In this document: piece by piece, positions 15,839-24,397 of the stretch | How the letters are laid out: every line of letters starts with the position of its first letter | Position numbering within the stretch: position 1 is the first letter of the stretch | Source of the DNA: Planctomycetota bacterium | GTDB lineage: Bacteria; Planctomycetota; UBA1135; GCA-002686595 | Assembly (NCBI GenBank): GCA_029259635.1 | Contig: JAJDEU010000052.1 | Coordinates: 245,513-309,512, forward strand | Reading direction: 5' to 3' | Length of the DNA stretch: 64,000 bases | Translations under genes and position numbers: made by a program | The notes under the pieces: generated by a model | What the model was told of the DNA's origin: nothing | Databases searched by the model: none | The model's input: the letters and a program-made list of their open reading frames with translations, nothing else

Positions 15839-17656
15839 ATGCGCGTACTGCGACACCTCGGACCTTATCTCAAGCGCTACCGCTGGACCTACATCCTCGG
15901 AGCGATTGCGATCGTCCTGCACGTCTTCCTGAAAGTGCTGATCCCGCACTTCCTCGGCGTCACCATCGACGAGCTGAGCGAATCGGAGCAGAAGGACCCG
16001 GATGCCGTCCGCTCGGCAATCGCTTGGAGTGCGTTCTCGATCGTGGCCGCTGCTGTCCTCGGCGCAACGATTCGAACCTGGAGTCGTCTGCTCGTCCTCG
16101 GGGGCAGCCGGCGCGTCGTTCACGATCTTCGCCGCGACGTCTTCGACCGTCTCCTGAAGCTGCCGCCGTCCTTCTATGTGCGCAATCGAACCGGCGAGGT
16201 GATGTCGCGCGTAGTGAACGATGTTCGCAACGTGCAGGGCTTGATGGGACCTGTGTATATGTACTTGGCGGAGACCGCCGTCATGTACGCCATCTGCGTC
16301 TCGATGATCGCGAGCATCAGTCCCTACTTACTCCTGCTCGGGGTCGCGCCCTTTCCCCTCTTTATCGTTGCGGCCCGGCGCATGGCGGGGAAGATCCAGC
16401 AGGGGTCGAAGGATGCGCAGGAGGAGCTGGCGCAGCTCTCCTCGAAAGTCGACGAGAGCTTGTCGGGTCACATGGTGATCCAGACACTGACGCTTGAGGA
16501 ATACGACTTCGAGCGCTTCCGCGAGCGCGCCGAGGAGTACCGGCGCAAGAACCTGTACGTCAGCCAGGCGCGCGCATCGCTCGCTCCGCTGATGCTCGGC
16601 CTCAGCGCGGTCTCGACGATCGTGATCCTGTGGGTCGGCGGTCCGATGGTCGTTCGCGGCGAGATTAGCTTGGGAAGCTTCCTAGCTTTGACCTTCTATC
16701 TCGCGATGATGGCGGCGCCGACGGGCGTGCTCGGCTTCGTGATCAGTTCCTTGCAGCGTGGGGCCGTGTCGCTGGGCAGGTTACGTGAGCTGACGGAGAC
16801 GGAGGTCACGCTCACCGAGCCGGACTCTCCCATCGCTATCGAGGGGCGGCTGGGCGAGCTTCGCGTAGAGGGCTTGACCGTGACCTATGGCTCACCGGAG
16901 CTGGGCGTGCTCGGGGCCGACGAAGCCGACCCTGCCGAAGGCGAAGAGTTCGTCGATCCGGGCTCGCGCGTCGTGCTCGACAATCTGTCTTTCGCGCTGA
17001 AGCCGGGCGACACTCTGGCGGTCGTCGGGCAGACGGGTTCGGGCAAGACAACTCTGATGCGCATTCTTGCACGCGAGTTGGAAGTCGAGCGCGGACAGGT
17101 CTCGTTCGGTGGAGTGGACGTTTGCGACCTGGGGCTCTTCGATCTTCGCGGGCGGATCGGCTACGTGCCGCAGGAAACTTTTCTGTTCAGCAAGACGCTG
17201 GCCGACAACGTGGCGCTCGGGAACCCCGGAGCGAGCCGAGAAGAGATCCAGCTTGCGATTGAGTCTGCTCGGCTTGGCAAGGACTTGGACCAGCTGCCGA
17301 ACGGGGTCGACACTTTGCTCGGCGAGCGAGGTGTCAATCTCTCCGGCGGACAACGCCAACGCACGGCGCTCGCGCGAGTGATGCTGCTCGACCCGGATCT
17401 CATGTTGCTCGACGACACGCTCTCCGCCGTCGACTCGCACACGGCCGAGGAGATCCTGGATGAGCTCGAGCCGATGATGGCGGGACGCAGCACCGTAATC
17501 GCGACACACCGGCTCTCTACCATTCGGCATGCCAATCACATTCTGGTCCTCGAGGGGGGCAAGCTCGTCGAAGAGGGGACGCACACGAGCTTACTGAAGG
17601 CGAATGGAACCTACGCGCGCTTGTGGCGGCGGCAGAGCGAAGGAGACTCGGCATGA
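15839..17656 (+). CDS. ABC exporter half-transporter, subunit 1 (degenerate catalytic site)
   Basis: 605 residues from ATG 15839. A six-helix exporter domain occupies about 1-310 and the ATPase domain the rest: Walker A GQTGSGKTT, signature LSGGQRQR, Walker B LMLLDDTLSAVD. Asp replaces the catalytic Glu, as in the non-catalytic half of heterodimeric exporters such as BmrC/YheI. An unusual acidic insert of about 30 residues (around GADEADPAEGEEF) lies between the first ATPase strand and the Walker A region. Its TGA overlaps the ATG of the next ABC gene, so the two halves are translationally coupled. Substrate unknown: lipids, drugs or peptides are possible. Confidence 0.9.
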   Translation: MRVLRHLGPYLKRYRWTYILGAIAIVLHVFLKVLIPHFLGVTIDELSESEQKDPDAVRSAIAWSAFSIVAAAVLGATIRTWSRLLVLGGSRRVVHDLRRDVFDRLLKLPPSFYVRNRTGEVMSRVVNDVRNVQGLMGPVYMYLAETAVMYAICVSMIASISPYLLLLGVAPFPLFIVAARRMAGKIQQGSKDAQEELAQLSSKVDESLSGHMVIQTLTLEEYDFERFRERAEEYRRKNLYVSQARASLAPLMLGLSAVSTIVILWVGGPMVVRGEISLGSFLALTFYLAMMAAPTGVLGFVISSLQRGAVSLGRLRELTETEVTLTEPDSPIAIEGRLGELRVEGLTVTYGSPELGVLGADEADPAEGEEFVDPGSRVVLDNLSFALKPGDTLAVVGQTGSGKTTLMRILARELEVERGQVSFGGVDVCDLGLFDLRGRIGYVPQETFLFSKTLADNVALGNPGASREEIQLAIESARLGKDLDQLPNGVDTLLGERGVNLSGGQRQRTALARVMLLDPDLMLLDDTLSAVDSHTAEEILDELEPMMAGRSTVIATHRLSTIRHANHILVLEGGKLVEEGTHTSLLKANGTYARLWRRQSEGDSA

Positions 17657-19464
17657 CGCCCGAAGCTCAGTACGCCAAGCTTCGTCAGTCCGGCCATGAT
17701 CGCCGTGTGGCGTCGCGCCTGTGGTCTTTCATGCGTCCACATCGCCGGCTCATCACGACGGGGCTCTTGCTTCTCCTGGTGACATCCGCTTGTCGCCTGA
17801 TCGCGCCCTTTCTGGTCAAGATCGCGATCGACGATCACATCGAGCCCGGAAATCTCGACGGCTTCCCGCGCTTGATGATGCTCTTCGTGGCGGTCTCTGC
17901 CGCAGAGCTCTTGCTTCGAAAGTTGCAAATGTACACGGTCGACAAGGCTGGTCAGAACGCTCTCTTCGACTTGCGAGTCGCGCTGTTTAGCCACATGCAG
18001 AAGCTCTCGATGCGGTTCTTCGATCGCAACAAGACCGGCGTTCTGGTCGGGCGTGTGACGACAGACATTGAAGCTCTACAAGAGCTGTTCTCTTCCGGCG
18101 TGGTGACCATTCTCGGCGATGCGGTCTTCCTGGTCTCCACGCTCGTGATTCTGTTCTGGCAGAACTGGCAGCTGACTCTCGTCAGCCTTGTCATTGTGCC
18201 TTTCTTGCTCCTCACAACCTCCTTGATTCGCAAGCGCGTACGCAGCGCCTACGAGGCGATGCGCAGTCGCATCAGTCAGATGAACGGGTTCCTACACGAG
18301 AACGTGACGGGTATGGCGCTCATCCAAATTTTCCGCAGAGAGGAACTCGCGCGATCCGAGTTCCAGCCGATCAACGACGCGGTTGAGGAGTCTCAGCTTG
18401 GCGCTATGAAGTTGGAGACGATCCTCTCCGCAGCCGTAGAGCTCCTCGGCTCTCTGACCACAGCGCTCATTCTCTGGTATGGGGGTGGAGTCGTTCTGGA
18501 GACTCTTGGCGCGGACGCGAGTGAACTGGGAGTGGGTAGTGGGCTGACGATCGGCGCGCTGTTCCTCTTCGTGGATTACATGGGGAAGTTTTTCCGGCCG
18601 CTGTCGGACCTCTCGCAGAAGTACACGGTCTTGCAGAACGCGCTCACGGCTGGCGACCGCGTATTCCGTTTGATGGATGAGACGGACCTGGTGCCCGAAC
18701 CGTCGGGCGATGCGGTGCTTCCGCCGACGCGCGGCGAGATCGAGTTCCGCGACGTCACGTTCCGGTATGACGATGGCGAAGCGGCGCTTTCGAACATGAG
18801 CTGGCGATTGGAGCGCGGTCAGAGCCTGGCCATCGTGGGGGATACGGGTGCCGGGAAGACGACGGTGCTCAAGCTCCTCACGCGGCTCTATCACTTGGAA
18901 GAGGGCGGAATCCTGCTCGACGGTCTGGATATCCGCGAGTATCCCTCGCGCGAGTTGCGGCGGCGCGTTGGCGTCGTGCTCCAAGACGTGTTCCTCTTCA
19001 ACGGCACGATTTTGGAGAACATTCGACTGGGTCACCCCGAGATCACGAACGAGCGCGCAGCTGAGATCGCGGATCGCCTGCACCTCGGCGAGCTCTTCAA
19101 TCGTTTTCCGCTCGGCTATAACCAGTTGGTGACGGAGCGCGGGAAGAACCTCTCATCGGGCGAGAAGCAGCTCATCAGTTTCGCGCGCGTCCTCGCTACC
19201 GAGCCGGAGATCTTGGTGATGGACGAAGCCACCTCCAACGTGGATACACACACGGAAGCACTCCTTCAGGAAGCGATGAGAGCACTGATGGAGGATCGCA
19301 CATCGATCATCATCGCCCACCGACTCTCGACGATTCAGAATGTCGATCGAATCCTTGTACTCCGAAAAGGCGAGCTCGCCGAAGAGGGCACGCACGAGGA
19401 GCTGATGGCGCAGGGCGGAATCTATCGGCGGCTGTTCGACCTTCAGGGTCTGACGGCGGTGTAG
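17653..19464 (+). CDS. ABC exporter half-transporter, subunit 2 (catalytic)
   Basis: 603 residues from ATG 17653, chosen for the ATGA overlap with the upstream gene. Exporter membrane domain at about 25-325, then ATPase with Walker A GDTGAGKTT, Walker B ILVMDEATSNVD with the catalytic Glu, and switch His in IIAHRLSTI. Its signature reads LSSGEKQ rather than LSGGQ. The pairing fits a heterodimer with one good site, formed by this Walker B and the LSGGQ of subunit 1, and one degenerate site, as in YheI/YheH (BmrCD). It is convergent with the coiled-coil gene at 19489, 24 bases away. Confidence 0.9.
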   Translation: MTPEAQYAKLRQSGHDRRVASRLWSFMRPHRRLITTGLLLLLVTSACRLIAPFLVKIAIDDHIEPGNLDGFPRLMMLFVAVSAAELLLRKLQMYTVDKAGQNALFDLRVALFSHMQKLSMRFFDRNKTGVLVGRVTTDIEALQELFSSGVVTILGDAVFLVSTLVILFWQNWQLTLVSLVIVPFLLLTTSLIRKRVRSAYEAMRSRISQMNGFLHENVTGMALIQIFRREELARSEFQPINDAVEESQLGAMKLETILSAAVELLGSLTTALILWYGGGVVLETLGADASELGVGSGLTIGALFLFVDYMGKFFRPLSDLSQKYTVLQNALTAGDRVFRLMDETDLVPEPSGDAVLPPTRGEIEFRDVTFRYDDGEAALSNMSWRLERGQSLAIVGDTGAGKTTVLKLLTRLYHLEEGGILLDGLDIREYPSRELRRRVGVVLQDVFLFNGTILENIRLGHPEITNERAAEIADRLHLGELFNRFPLGYNQLVTERGKNLSSGEKQLISFARVLATEPEILVMDEATSNVDTHTEALLQEAMRALMEDRTSIIIAHRLSTIQNVDRILVLRKGELAEEGTHEELMAQGGIYRRLFDLQGLTAV

Positions 19465-19488
19465 CTCGCCTTCGCCGCTCAATGAGGC

Positions 19489-21639
19489 TTAGCGACGCGC
19501 GCGTGCTCCGGCCTTCTTCTTGCTCTTCTTCGAGCCTGCAGCGGCCTTCGCTTTTTTCGGCGCCGCTTTCTTAGAAGTCGCCTTCTTCGGAGCAACTGCC
19601 TTGGGGCTCGTTTTGGTCTTGGCTTTTGGCGCCGCCTTCTTCGACGAAGCCTTCGCCTTAGCCTTCGGAATCAAGGTGCCCGCCTTCGCGAGCTCCTTCT
19701 CGCGTCGCTCCACAAGCTTCTCGAGCTCAGCATTTCGCTTCTGAAGTCGCGCCGACTCTTTCGCGCTCTCGCGCAGCTCCGCACTCGACTCCGCCGCGCG
19801 TTGTTTTGCTTCATTGGCCGCGGACTTCGAATGCTCGAGAGCTTCCTTCGCCGCTGTCTTCGAAGTCTCGAGCTTGGCACGAACGTTTTCGATCTGCGCT
19901 TCGCGTGAGGCGAGCGAGCGTTCCGCGCGCCGCATACGATTCTCGACTTCGAGGCGTTCGCGCTTTGATTCGGTAAACTTGGCCTCGACCTCTTCGAGCT
20001 TCTTGAGCCGCGCGGCGAGAGCTGAGTTCTCTTTCGCGCTCTTCTTGTTCTCCGCTTCGAGCTTGGCCTGAAGCGTCTCCAGTTCCTTCGACCGAGCCTC
20101 GAGTTCACGCGGCAGCGGCGCCAGCTCTTCGGCTCGCCCTTGTGCCTTGTTCAGGTCTGCCTGAGCGGTGACAAGCGCCTTCTCGGTCTCGCGCAGGTTC
20201 GTGCCGAGTTCCTTGGAGCTGGCCTTGAGCGCTTGAGACTCCGTACTGAGCTCTTGGAGCTTGGCGTTGAGCGCGGCGACCTGCTTCTCGCTCGTGGACT
20301 CCAGCACAGAGATGCGCTTCGTCGATTGATCGATTTGGCTCTCACGCTCTTTGAGTGATTTCGCCTGATCGGCAACGACCGAGAGATTCGGTTCGAGCTC
20401 GGCGATACGAGCTTCGAGCTTGGACTGCGTCTCTCTGCTCAAAGCCTCTTGAGAGGTACGCTCGGACTGGATCTTCGCGAGCTCGGCGGTGCGCTCGGTC
20501 AGCTCGCTGTTCACTTGTTTCAGCTGCTCGGCGAGCTGCTCCGAGAGCGGCTCAAACTTTTCAACTTGAGCCATTACCGCTGCAAGCTGCTTCTCGGTTT
20601 GATCGACGAGCGCGCTCTTCTCGGCCAGCTCTTGTTTGGTCTTGGGCAACTCCGCAGCGAGCGGAGCCAACTCGGCCACGCGGGCGGCGAGTTCGGAAGA
20701 GCTCTTGTGCGCGTCATCGGAGAGTTCTTTGTTGAGCTTCTCCCACTTGGCGACATTTTGTTCCTCGCTCGCGAGGGAAGCCTTGAGCTGCGCGCACTGT
20801 TCGCGAAAGGGCACAAGCTCTTTGATCTCGGACTGCAAGCGCTCGCGCTCGTCCTTCGCACTTGAAGTGAGTTCGGCCTCGCGCTTCTGACTCGCGACGT
20901 GATCGGCCTTGGACTGCGCCAATGACTTCTCCAGCTCCGCACACTGCTTCACTAGGGGCGTCAGCTCTTTCACTTCATTCGCGAGTCGACCCATCTTCGT
21001 GGCCGACTCTTTCTTGCTGCTGCTAGCAACGGAGAGCGCTTGCTTGAGTTCGGTCTCCAGAGTGGAGACGCGATTGGGCAAGGGGGCGAGCTTCTTGAGC
21101 TCCGCTTCGCGCTCGCTCGTGATCTTCCGAGCGCTCTTCAGCTCCTCCTTCAAGCTGGCGATTTTGCCGAGCTGCTTCGTGAGCTCGGTAACCTCGACCT
21201 TGGCCTGTTTCAGGTGGGATTTTGTGGATTCGTGCTGTTCCCGAGACCCGGCGAGCTTGGCGTTCAGGTCTTCGATCGCGGCTTCGAGGCGCGCGGAGCG
21301 GGCGCGGCTCTCGGCGGCTTCCTCTTCACGAACCCGGCTCTCCTGGTCCCGCGCTTCCATGCGGTCGCGCAGGCTGACGAGCTGGTCGTCCTGGCTCTCG
21401 ATCAGCTGGGCGGCCTCGTCGACCCGGCGCTGGTGGGCTTTGACCTCCACGGTGCTCTGACGCATGACCTGGAGGGCCTTTTGCTGGTCTTGCTCGGAGA
21501 GTCGGAGCTTGCGCATCCACAGCTCCTCGAGCACTCGTCGCTCGGTCTTTTGCTGGAGGCCGCGGATGAACCAGCTGATCGCGGCTCCGACCAGTGCGGC
21601 GAGGACGTAGAGCAAAGAAATTTCGAGCAAGTTCGGCAT
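19489..21639 (-). CDS. Membrane-anchored long coiled-coil protein with histone H1-like basic tail
   Basis: 716 residues. One N-terminal transmembrane segment at about 5-25 (LLYVLAALVGAAISWFI) is followed by RGLQQKTERR, so the rest should be cytoplasmic. Residues about 35-655 are almost continuous coiled coil rich in Glu, Lys, Leu and Ala. The last 60 residues are about one-third Lys with KKAAPK-type repeats and no acidic residues, as in bacterial H1-like (Hc1-type) DNA-binding tails. A tether between membrane and nucleoid is inferred; no enzymatic domain is visible. The upstream 299 bases hold no gene. Confidence 0.75.
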   Translation of the reverse strand: MPNLLEISLLYVLAALVGAAISWFIRGLQQKTERRVLEELWMRKLRLSEQDQQKALQVMRQSTVEVKAHQRRVDEAAQLIESQDDQLVSLRDRMEARDQESRVREEEAAESRARSARLEAAIEDLNAKLAGSREQHESTKSHLKQAKVEVTELTKQLGKIASLKEELKSARKITSEREAELKKLAPLPNRVSTLETELKQALSVASSSKKESATKMGRLANEVKELTPLVKQCAELEKSLAQSKADHVASQKREAELTSSAKDERERLQSEIKELVPFREQCAQLKASLASEEQNVAKWEKLNKELSDDAHKSSSELAARVAELAPLAAELPKTKQELAEKSALVDQTEKQLAAVMAQVEKFEPLSEQLAEQLKQVNSELTERTAELAKIQSERTSQEALSRETQSKLEARIAELEPNLSVVADQAKSLKERESQIDQSTKRISVLESTSEKQVAALNAKLQELSTESQALKASSKELGTNLRETEKALVTAQADLNKAQGRAEELAPLPRELEARSKELETLQAKLEAENKKSAKENSALAARLKKLEEVEAKFTESKRERLEVENRMRRAERSLASREAQIENVRAKLETSKTAAKEALEHSKSAANEAKQRAAESSAELRESAKESARLQKRNAELEKLVERREKELAKAGTLIPKAKAKASSKKAAPKAKTKTSPKAVAPKKATSKKAAPKKAKAAAGSKKSKKKAGARARR

Positions 21640-21692
21640 CGCAATCGGTCCGGAGGAAACTCGTGGCGCGTGGGAGTTGGGCTCTTAAAGGC

Positions 21693-21709
21693 TTCGGAAA
21701 GCTTCCGAA
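21693..21709. promoter_or_regulatory. 17-base inverted repeat upstream of the coiled-coil gene
   Basis: TTCGGAA and TTCCGAA are perfect inverted arms separated by AGC. The site lies 54-70 bases upstream of the coiled-coil gene's start on its 5' side, in a 299-base stretch (21640-21938) that otherwise shows no gene. It could be a repressor operator or an RNA hairpin. No regulator is identified. Confidence 0.3.
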
Positions 21710-21938
21710 CTCGTCCCTATTAATGGAACGAGCCAAGGCGAGAGTTGTGCCAATCCCTTGGCAAGCGATCCAGGACAAAAGAGAGGCGCGCTTGGGTCGA
21801 AGTGGACACTCGCACGGAACATACCGAGCGCACAAGAGATGCGATCACGAGTCCCTGCGAATTAGAAAAAGCTCATTCGTGCCGGGAAGCGGCTCGCGTT
21901 CCCGAACTCCTGTTCGGACTCGAGCTAGGAGAACGCAG

Positions 21939-22778
21939 TTATTCGTTCGAGATAGGAAGTTGCAAGGCGAGCCGGGCGGCTTCGCGCTCTCGATCTCCGA
22001 TCGAAGCGTCCGCGGAGTAGCGGTTCCGAAGGCCACTCCTCCAGGCGAGGATTTCGGCGGCTCGCTCGCGCGCCCAAGCGGAGCGAAGTGGAGCGGGCCA
22101 GAACTCTCCGCTCTCTCGCCCCTTGTTCGTCCCAATCAGGAGGACGGAGAGGAGGAATTTGATCGGCGCGTCGTTGCCGAGGAGGAGCGCCGAACGGGCG
22201 CACTCGACGCGCACTTCGAGGTCGGGATGCGGTGTATCACCCGAGGCGAGCTGGGCTAGCCGGGTGCCAAAGTCGGGGTTTGAGCCGAACTCGGCGAGGG
22301 CCGCTGCTGCGATGACGTCCGCCGCATCCCCGCCGCGTTCAGGGCTGAGCACGCGCTCCTCTAGCTTTGCGAGGAGTACTTCCGCCGACTGGGGGTCGCG
22401 GCTGCGCGCGAGCCAGATAGCGGCTCGCACATCTTGCTCTGGATTCCGAAGTTGAGCGGAGAGCAGGCCGAGCGTCTCTTTGTCAAAGCTTCCGACGGTG
22501 TCGCCGGGGAAGGACTCGGCGACCATTCGCTCGAAAGTCAGTCGCTCTACGGTTTGCCAATCCGTGGGCAGTTCGACCGCCGGGTGCGACGGGGAGCTCT
22601 CGGAATCGCTCGTGGCGCTGACGGTTCCGCTCGCGCAGGCGGCGGGCAAGAGCGCCAGGGCGAGTAGAGAGCCGAGCAGGAGCCATCGGCGCGTGAATCC
22701 GTTTCGCACCGGGGCCGGCACGAACGGTCTCGAGTTGTTGATGGTTTTCAAGCTGTACTCGTTGGGATGGTTCGACAT
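21939..22778 (-). CDS. Lipoprotein with HEAT-like helical repeats
   Basis: About 279 residues from ATG 22778 (MSNHPNEYSL); the frame stays open to 22973 without a coding look. A signal peptide (RRWLLLGSLLALALLP) ends in a lipobox LPAAC, so this should be a lipoprotein. The mature part is helical: segments such as DVRAAIWLARSRDPQSAEVLL and DVIAAAALAEFGSNP look like HEAT repeats, suggesting a protein-binding surface in the periplasm. The family is not recognised. It is transcribed divergently from the secreted protein gene at 22989. Confidence 0.65.
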   Translation of the reverse strand: MSNHPNEYSLKTINNSRPFVPAPVRNGFTRRWLLLGSLLALALLPAACASGTVSATSDSESSPSHPAVELPTDWQTVERLTFERMVAESFPGDTVGSFDKETLGLLSAQLRNPEQDVRAAIWLARSRDPQSAEVLLAKLEERVLSPERGGDAADVIAAAALAEFGSNPDFGTRLAQLASGDTPHPDLEVRVECARSALLLGNDAPIKFLLSVLLIGTNKGRESGEFWPAPLRSAWARERAAEILAWRSGLRNRYSADASIGDREREAARLALQLPISNE

Positions 22779-22988
22779 GAAGAGACAGCTCGAAGGCCAA
22801 CGCGGGAGCAGAGGTACGTCGGGCATTCCACACGGATGCTCGTCCGTTCGGAAATGGTAGTCCGGGGCGCCCTCCATGTCTCGCTCTCTCCGCCGTCGAC
22901 CGCGAGTCGCTGAGAGGGAACCCAAGAATTCGCACGGAAGTGGAAACCGAATTCCGAGAGCGAGGTCTCTCATGCGGAGGTATTTCCC

Positions 22989-24251
22989 ATGATTCAGTTT
23001 CTAGGCCCGATCGTTTCGGGTGTGAGGGGGCGACGTACGCCTGTTTCGGTTCACGGCTTCGGTGCCGGTTCCCTATCGACAATTCTTGCCGGAGCGATGC
23101 TCGCTCTGCCCGCGAACGCGGCCGTCGGCACTTCGACGGTTCTTGCGGCCGCCTTTGGGGGCGTCGTGGTCTCGACGAGCAGCGACTTGGTGCTCAGCAG
23201 TACTACAGAGTCGGTGGACGACTCCGCATTGATTCGGGTCGAGGCGGGCACAGAGGTGTGGACCCGATTTCATCCCGGACATTGGCAGGGAGTTGCCGGT
23301 GAAGTGCCGGGGGACATCGACGGGCTTGCGCGGCGCCCGGGAGTGAACGTCGCCGGGCATCAGGCTCTGGCGTTCACTCTGCAGGCGAACGAGTTCGGGT
23401 TCCTCGATGGCGATGTGCTCGGGCTTGCAGCGGGAGGGGGATTTGAGGTCTTGATCTTTGAGTCCGACGTAGCCGACGAGTTGGGCACGCCGGGTGCATC
23501 CATCGATCTCGACGCGATTGCGTACGACGATCAAGGACGACTGTTGTTCTCCTTGCAGGCCGACCTCGCGGGCTCGGTGCTCGGAGACGTTCAGGATGGC
23601 GACATCCTGAGAATGGAAACTGGCGGGGGTGTGTCGAGACTCTTCACGGAGGCCGACGTACAGGCAGGCGTCAGTGCCGTCACGGGATCGGCTTCCGCGA
23701 TTAACGATGTACTCGGCATCGATGTCGTGAGTGGTGAGATTTGGGTCAGTGTTCAGAGCCCAAGCGCTGTCGATGGCAGCGTGTTCTCGCTCGGAAGTTC
23801 GCCTGCGCTCGTTCTCGACGAAGTGGATGCGGGGCTCGATGGGGCCGAAATCGACGCCCTGATCTGGTCGGATCCAATGTCGGAAATCGGGACGTTGCGA
23901 TTCGATGTTCACGCCTCGGCTCCGGGGAATTCGATACTGGGGCAGTTCTCCGGGGGACGGCCCGATGGCCGGCTCTATGTGTTCGTTGCGGGGAACACGG
24001 GCTACACCAATAGCGCGGGCCTCTTGACGGGCTTCGACGGGATCTACATCGATCTAACCGACCCGTGGTTTAACTCGCTCGTTCCCGTTCCGGTGATTCG
24101 ACTCGACAGCAACGGCGCCTCCCAGGCGGCAACCAATCTGCCTGCTGGGATCCTGGGCGGGCTCGGGTTTGACGGATCGATGGGATGGAGCTTTCAAACC
24201 ATCGACGTGATGACGCTTGAAGTCTCCGCGCCCTTTCGAATCGAGCTGTAG
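22989..24251 (+). CDS. Secreted protein with an internal duplication, function unknown
   Basis: 420 residues. An N-terminal signal peptide is suggested by ILAGAMLALPANAA with a likely cleavage after ANAA. The mature part is beta-rich and acidic. Two successive segments resemble each other: FLDGDVLGLAAGG...FESDVADELG...IDLDAIAYDDQGRLLFSLQ and VQDGDILRMETGG...FTEADVQAG...INDVLGIDVVSGEIWVSVQ, each about 65 residues. The last third is less repetitive. No catalytic motif is visible. Extracellular or periplasmic location is likely. It converges with the DUF4388 gene across a strong hairpin. Confidence 0.65.
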   Translation: MIQFLGPIVSGVRGRRTPVSVHGFGAGSLSTILAGAMLALPANAAVGTSTVLAAAFGGVVVSTSSDLVLSSTTESVDDSALIRVEAGTEVWTRFHPGHWQGVAGEVPGDIDGLARRPGVNVAGHQALAFTLQANEFGFLDGDVLGLAAGGGFEVLIFESDVADELGTPGASIDLDAIAYDDQGRLLFSLQADLAGSVLGDVQDGDILRMETGGGVSRLFTEADVQAGVSAVTGSASAINDVLGIDVVSGEIWVSVQSPSAVDGSVFSLGSSPALVLDEVDAGLDGAEIDALIWSDPMSEIGTLRFDVHASAPGNSILGQFSGGRPDGRLYVFVAGNTGYTNSAGLLTGFDGIYIDLTDPWFNSLVPVPVIRLDSNGASQAATNLPAGILGGLGFDGSMGWSFQTIDVMTLEVSAPFRIEL

Positions 24252-24334
24252 GAGCCGTTGGCGCGCCTGATCGGCGTTGCGGAAGCAACTCGTTGTTTCA
24301 GGGCCGCGGATAGAGCCTCGCGACTTAAACAGTT

Positions 24335-24363
24335 GGGGGGAGGATCCAAGTGATCCTCCCCCC
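24335..24363. terminator. Strong bidirectional hairpin between convergent genes
   Basis: GGGGGGAGGATC (24335-24346) pairs perfectly with GATCCTCCCCCC (24352-24363) around a 5-base loop. There is no T-run on either side, but a 12-base-pair GC-rich stem between the stops at 24251 and 24398 fits a terminator or RNA end-stabiliser serving both genes. Confidence 0.7.
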
Positions 24364-24397
24364 AGCTCTGAAACGCAGTGCGCCCTCGAGCTTGCTT

